Origin: Oscillospiraceae bacterium | GTDB taxonomy: Bacteria; Bacillota_A; Clostridia; Oscillospirales; Ruminococcaceae | Length of the DNA stretch: 6,444 nt | Direction: 5' to 3' | Assembly (NCBI GenBank): GCA_017848205.1 | Contig: JAGDDO010000539.1 | Span: 1-6,444 of the forward strand | Shown: piece after piece, positions 6,198-6,444 of the stretch | Layout of the letters: each line of letters opens with the position of its first letter | How positions within the stretch are numbered: position 1 is the stretch's first letter | Position numbers and translations under genes: made by a program | Notes under the pieces: model-generated | Database searches by the model: none | Seen by the model: only the letters and a program-made list of their open reading frames with translations | Told to the model about the DNA's origin: nothing

Positions 6198-6444
6198 TTA
6201 CTCCTGACCGCCCTCCGGTGCAGGTGCTTCGGCCTGAGGTTCAGGCTGTGGTTCCGGATCCGGCTCAGGTTCCGGTTCCGGCTGTGGTTCCGGTTCTGCA
6301 ACTGACGGTTCAACTGACGGAGGATCCGGCTCCTGAACGGAAGGTTCAACAGACGGAGGATCCGGTTCAACTGAAGGTGCAGGTGCTTCTGTTACCGGAT
6401 TTACCGACGGCGCTTCAGTTACAGGAACTGCTGCTGCAGTCACC
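6198..6444 (-). CDS. Acidic Pro/Glu-rich C-terminal tail of a protein whose start lies outside the window
   Basis: The last 81-82 codons of a longer gene end at a TAA (6200-6198). The visible part is low complexity: first motifs such as VTEAPSV, then two copies of EPDPPSVEPSV, then a run of alternating Glu-Pro and Gln-Pro pairs, ending APAPEGGQE. It has nineteen acidic residues and no Lys or Arg, so it should be extended and disordered, like proline-rich spacers or tails of surface and secreted proteins. No LPxTG-type sorting signal or membrane helix is present at this C-terminus. A GTG at 6443 is in frame, but the reading frame stays open to the window edge, so it is unlikely to be the true start. 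It is followed after 33 nt by the 60-codon gene. The function cannot be told from this part. Confidence 0.7.
   Translation of the reverse strand, partial: VTAAAVPVTEAPSVNPVTEAPAPSVEPDPPSVEPSVQEPDPPSVEPSVAEPEPQPEPEPEPDPEPQPEPQAEAPAPEGGQE
6307..6368. repeat. Two direct repeats (26 nt, period 36) inside the Pro/Glu-rich gene
   Basis: Copies at 6307-6332 and 6343-6368 differ at two positions and encode the repeated EPDPPSVEPSV block. A third, shorter match begins at 6364. The 36-nt period is a multiple of three, so gain or loss of a unit would alter tail length without a frameshift. Confidence 0.7.

Noticed and set aside
6240..6368. Short repeats considered as a CRISPR array
   Set aside because: The repeats are in-frame coding repeats for Pro/Glu motifs, with no constant repeat and unique spacer structure.
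6198..6443. Complete small protein starting at the GTG at 6443
   Set aside because: The frame is open to the window edge and the composition is that of a C-terminal tail, so it is a fragment of a longer gene.

Overview
The window looks like a chromosomal segment from a gut- or rumen-type Clostridia (Ruminococcus-like Firmicute). This is an inference from moderate GC, AGGAGG-type ribosome binding sites, strong sigma-A promoters, and families common in that group: a ThrE-type exporter, a double zinc-ribbon membrane protein and a NatAB-like ABC-2 transporter. No rRNA, tRNA, insertion sequence, phage gene or CRISPR array was seen.

Layout. On the minus strand, 1-302 is the N-terminal part of a ThrE/YjjP-family threonine/serine exporter; its 3' end lies outside the window. 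It is divergent from a plus-strand gene at 513-1970, which encodes a protein with two zinc ribbons, one membrane segment and two related C-terminal domains. Each has a clear promoter in the 303-512 gap. Hairpins at 1991-2097 separate that gene from the convergent ABC operon. The operon runs on the minus strand: ATPase (5797-4856), first permease (4869-3463), second permease (3458-2151), with a 14-nt overlap and a 4-nt gap. A strong promoter (5884-5856) with an inverted repeat near the start of transcription drives it. Upstream, also on the minus strand, are the acidic Pro/Glu-rich C-terminus of a cut-off gene (6444-6198) and a 60-codon gene (6164-5982), closed by a terminator at 5923-5885.

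How the genes fit together. The ATPase and two paralogous permeases would form one exporter: a cytoplasmic ATPase and a heterodimeric membrane channel with large extracytoplasmic loops. Its substrate cannot be read from the sequence. The other genes show no functional link to it.

Most notable observation. The ATPase frame is interrupted at codon 58 by a single in-frame TAG, between Walker A and the rest of the nucleotide-binding domain, and is otherwise intact. The 60-codon gene has the same kind of interruption, a TAG at codon 28. No frameshifts are seen, and the six genes whose ends are visible finish in TAA (four) or TGA (two), never TAG. This could be UAG suppression or reassignment in this organism, two independent nonsense mutations, or base-call errors. 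Genome-wide stop-codon and tRNA data would decide.
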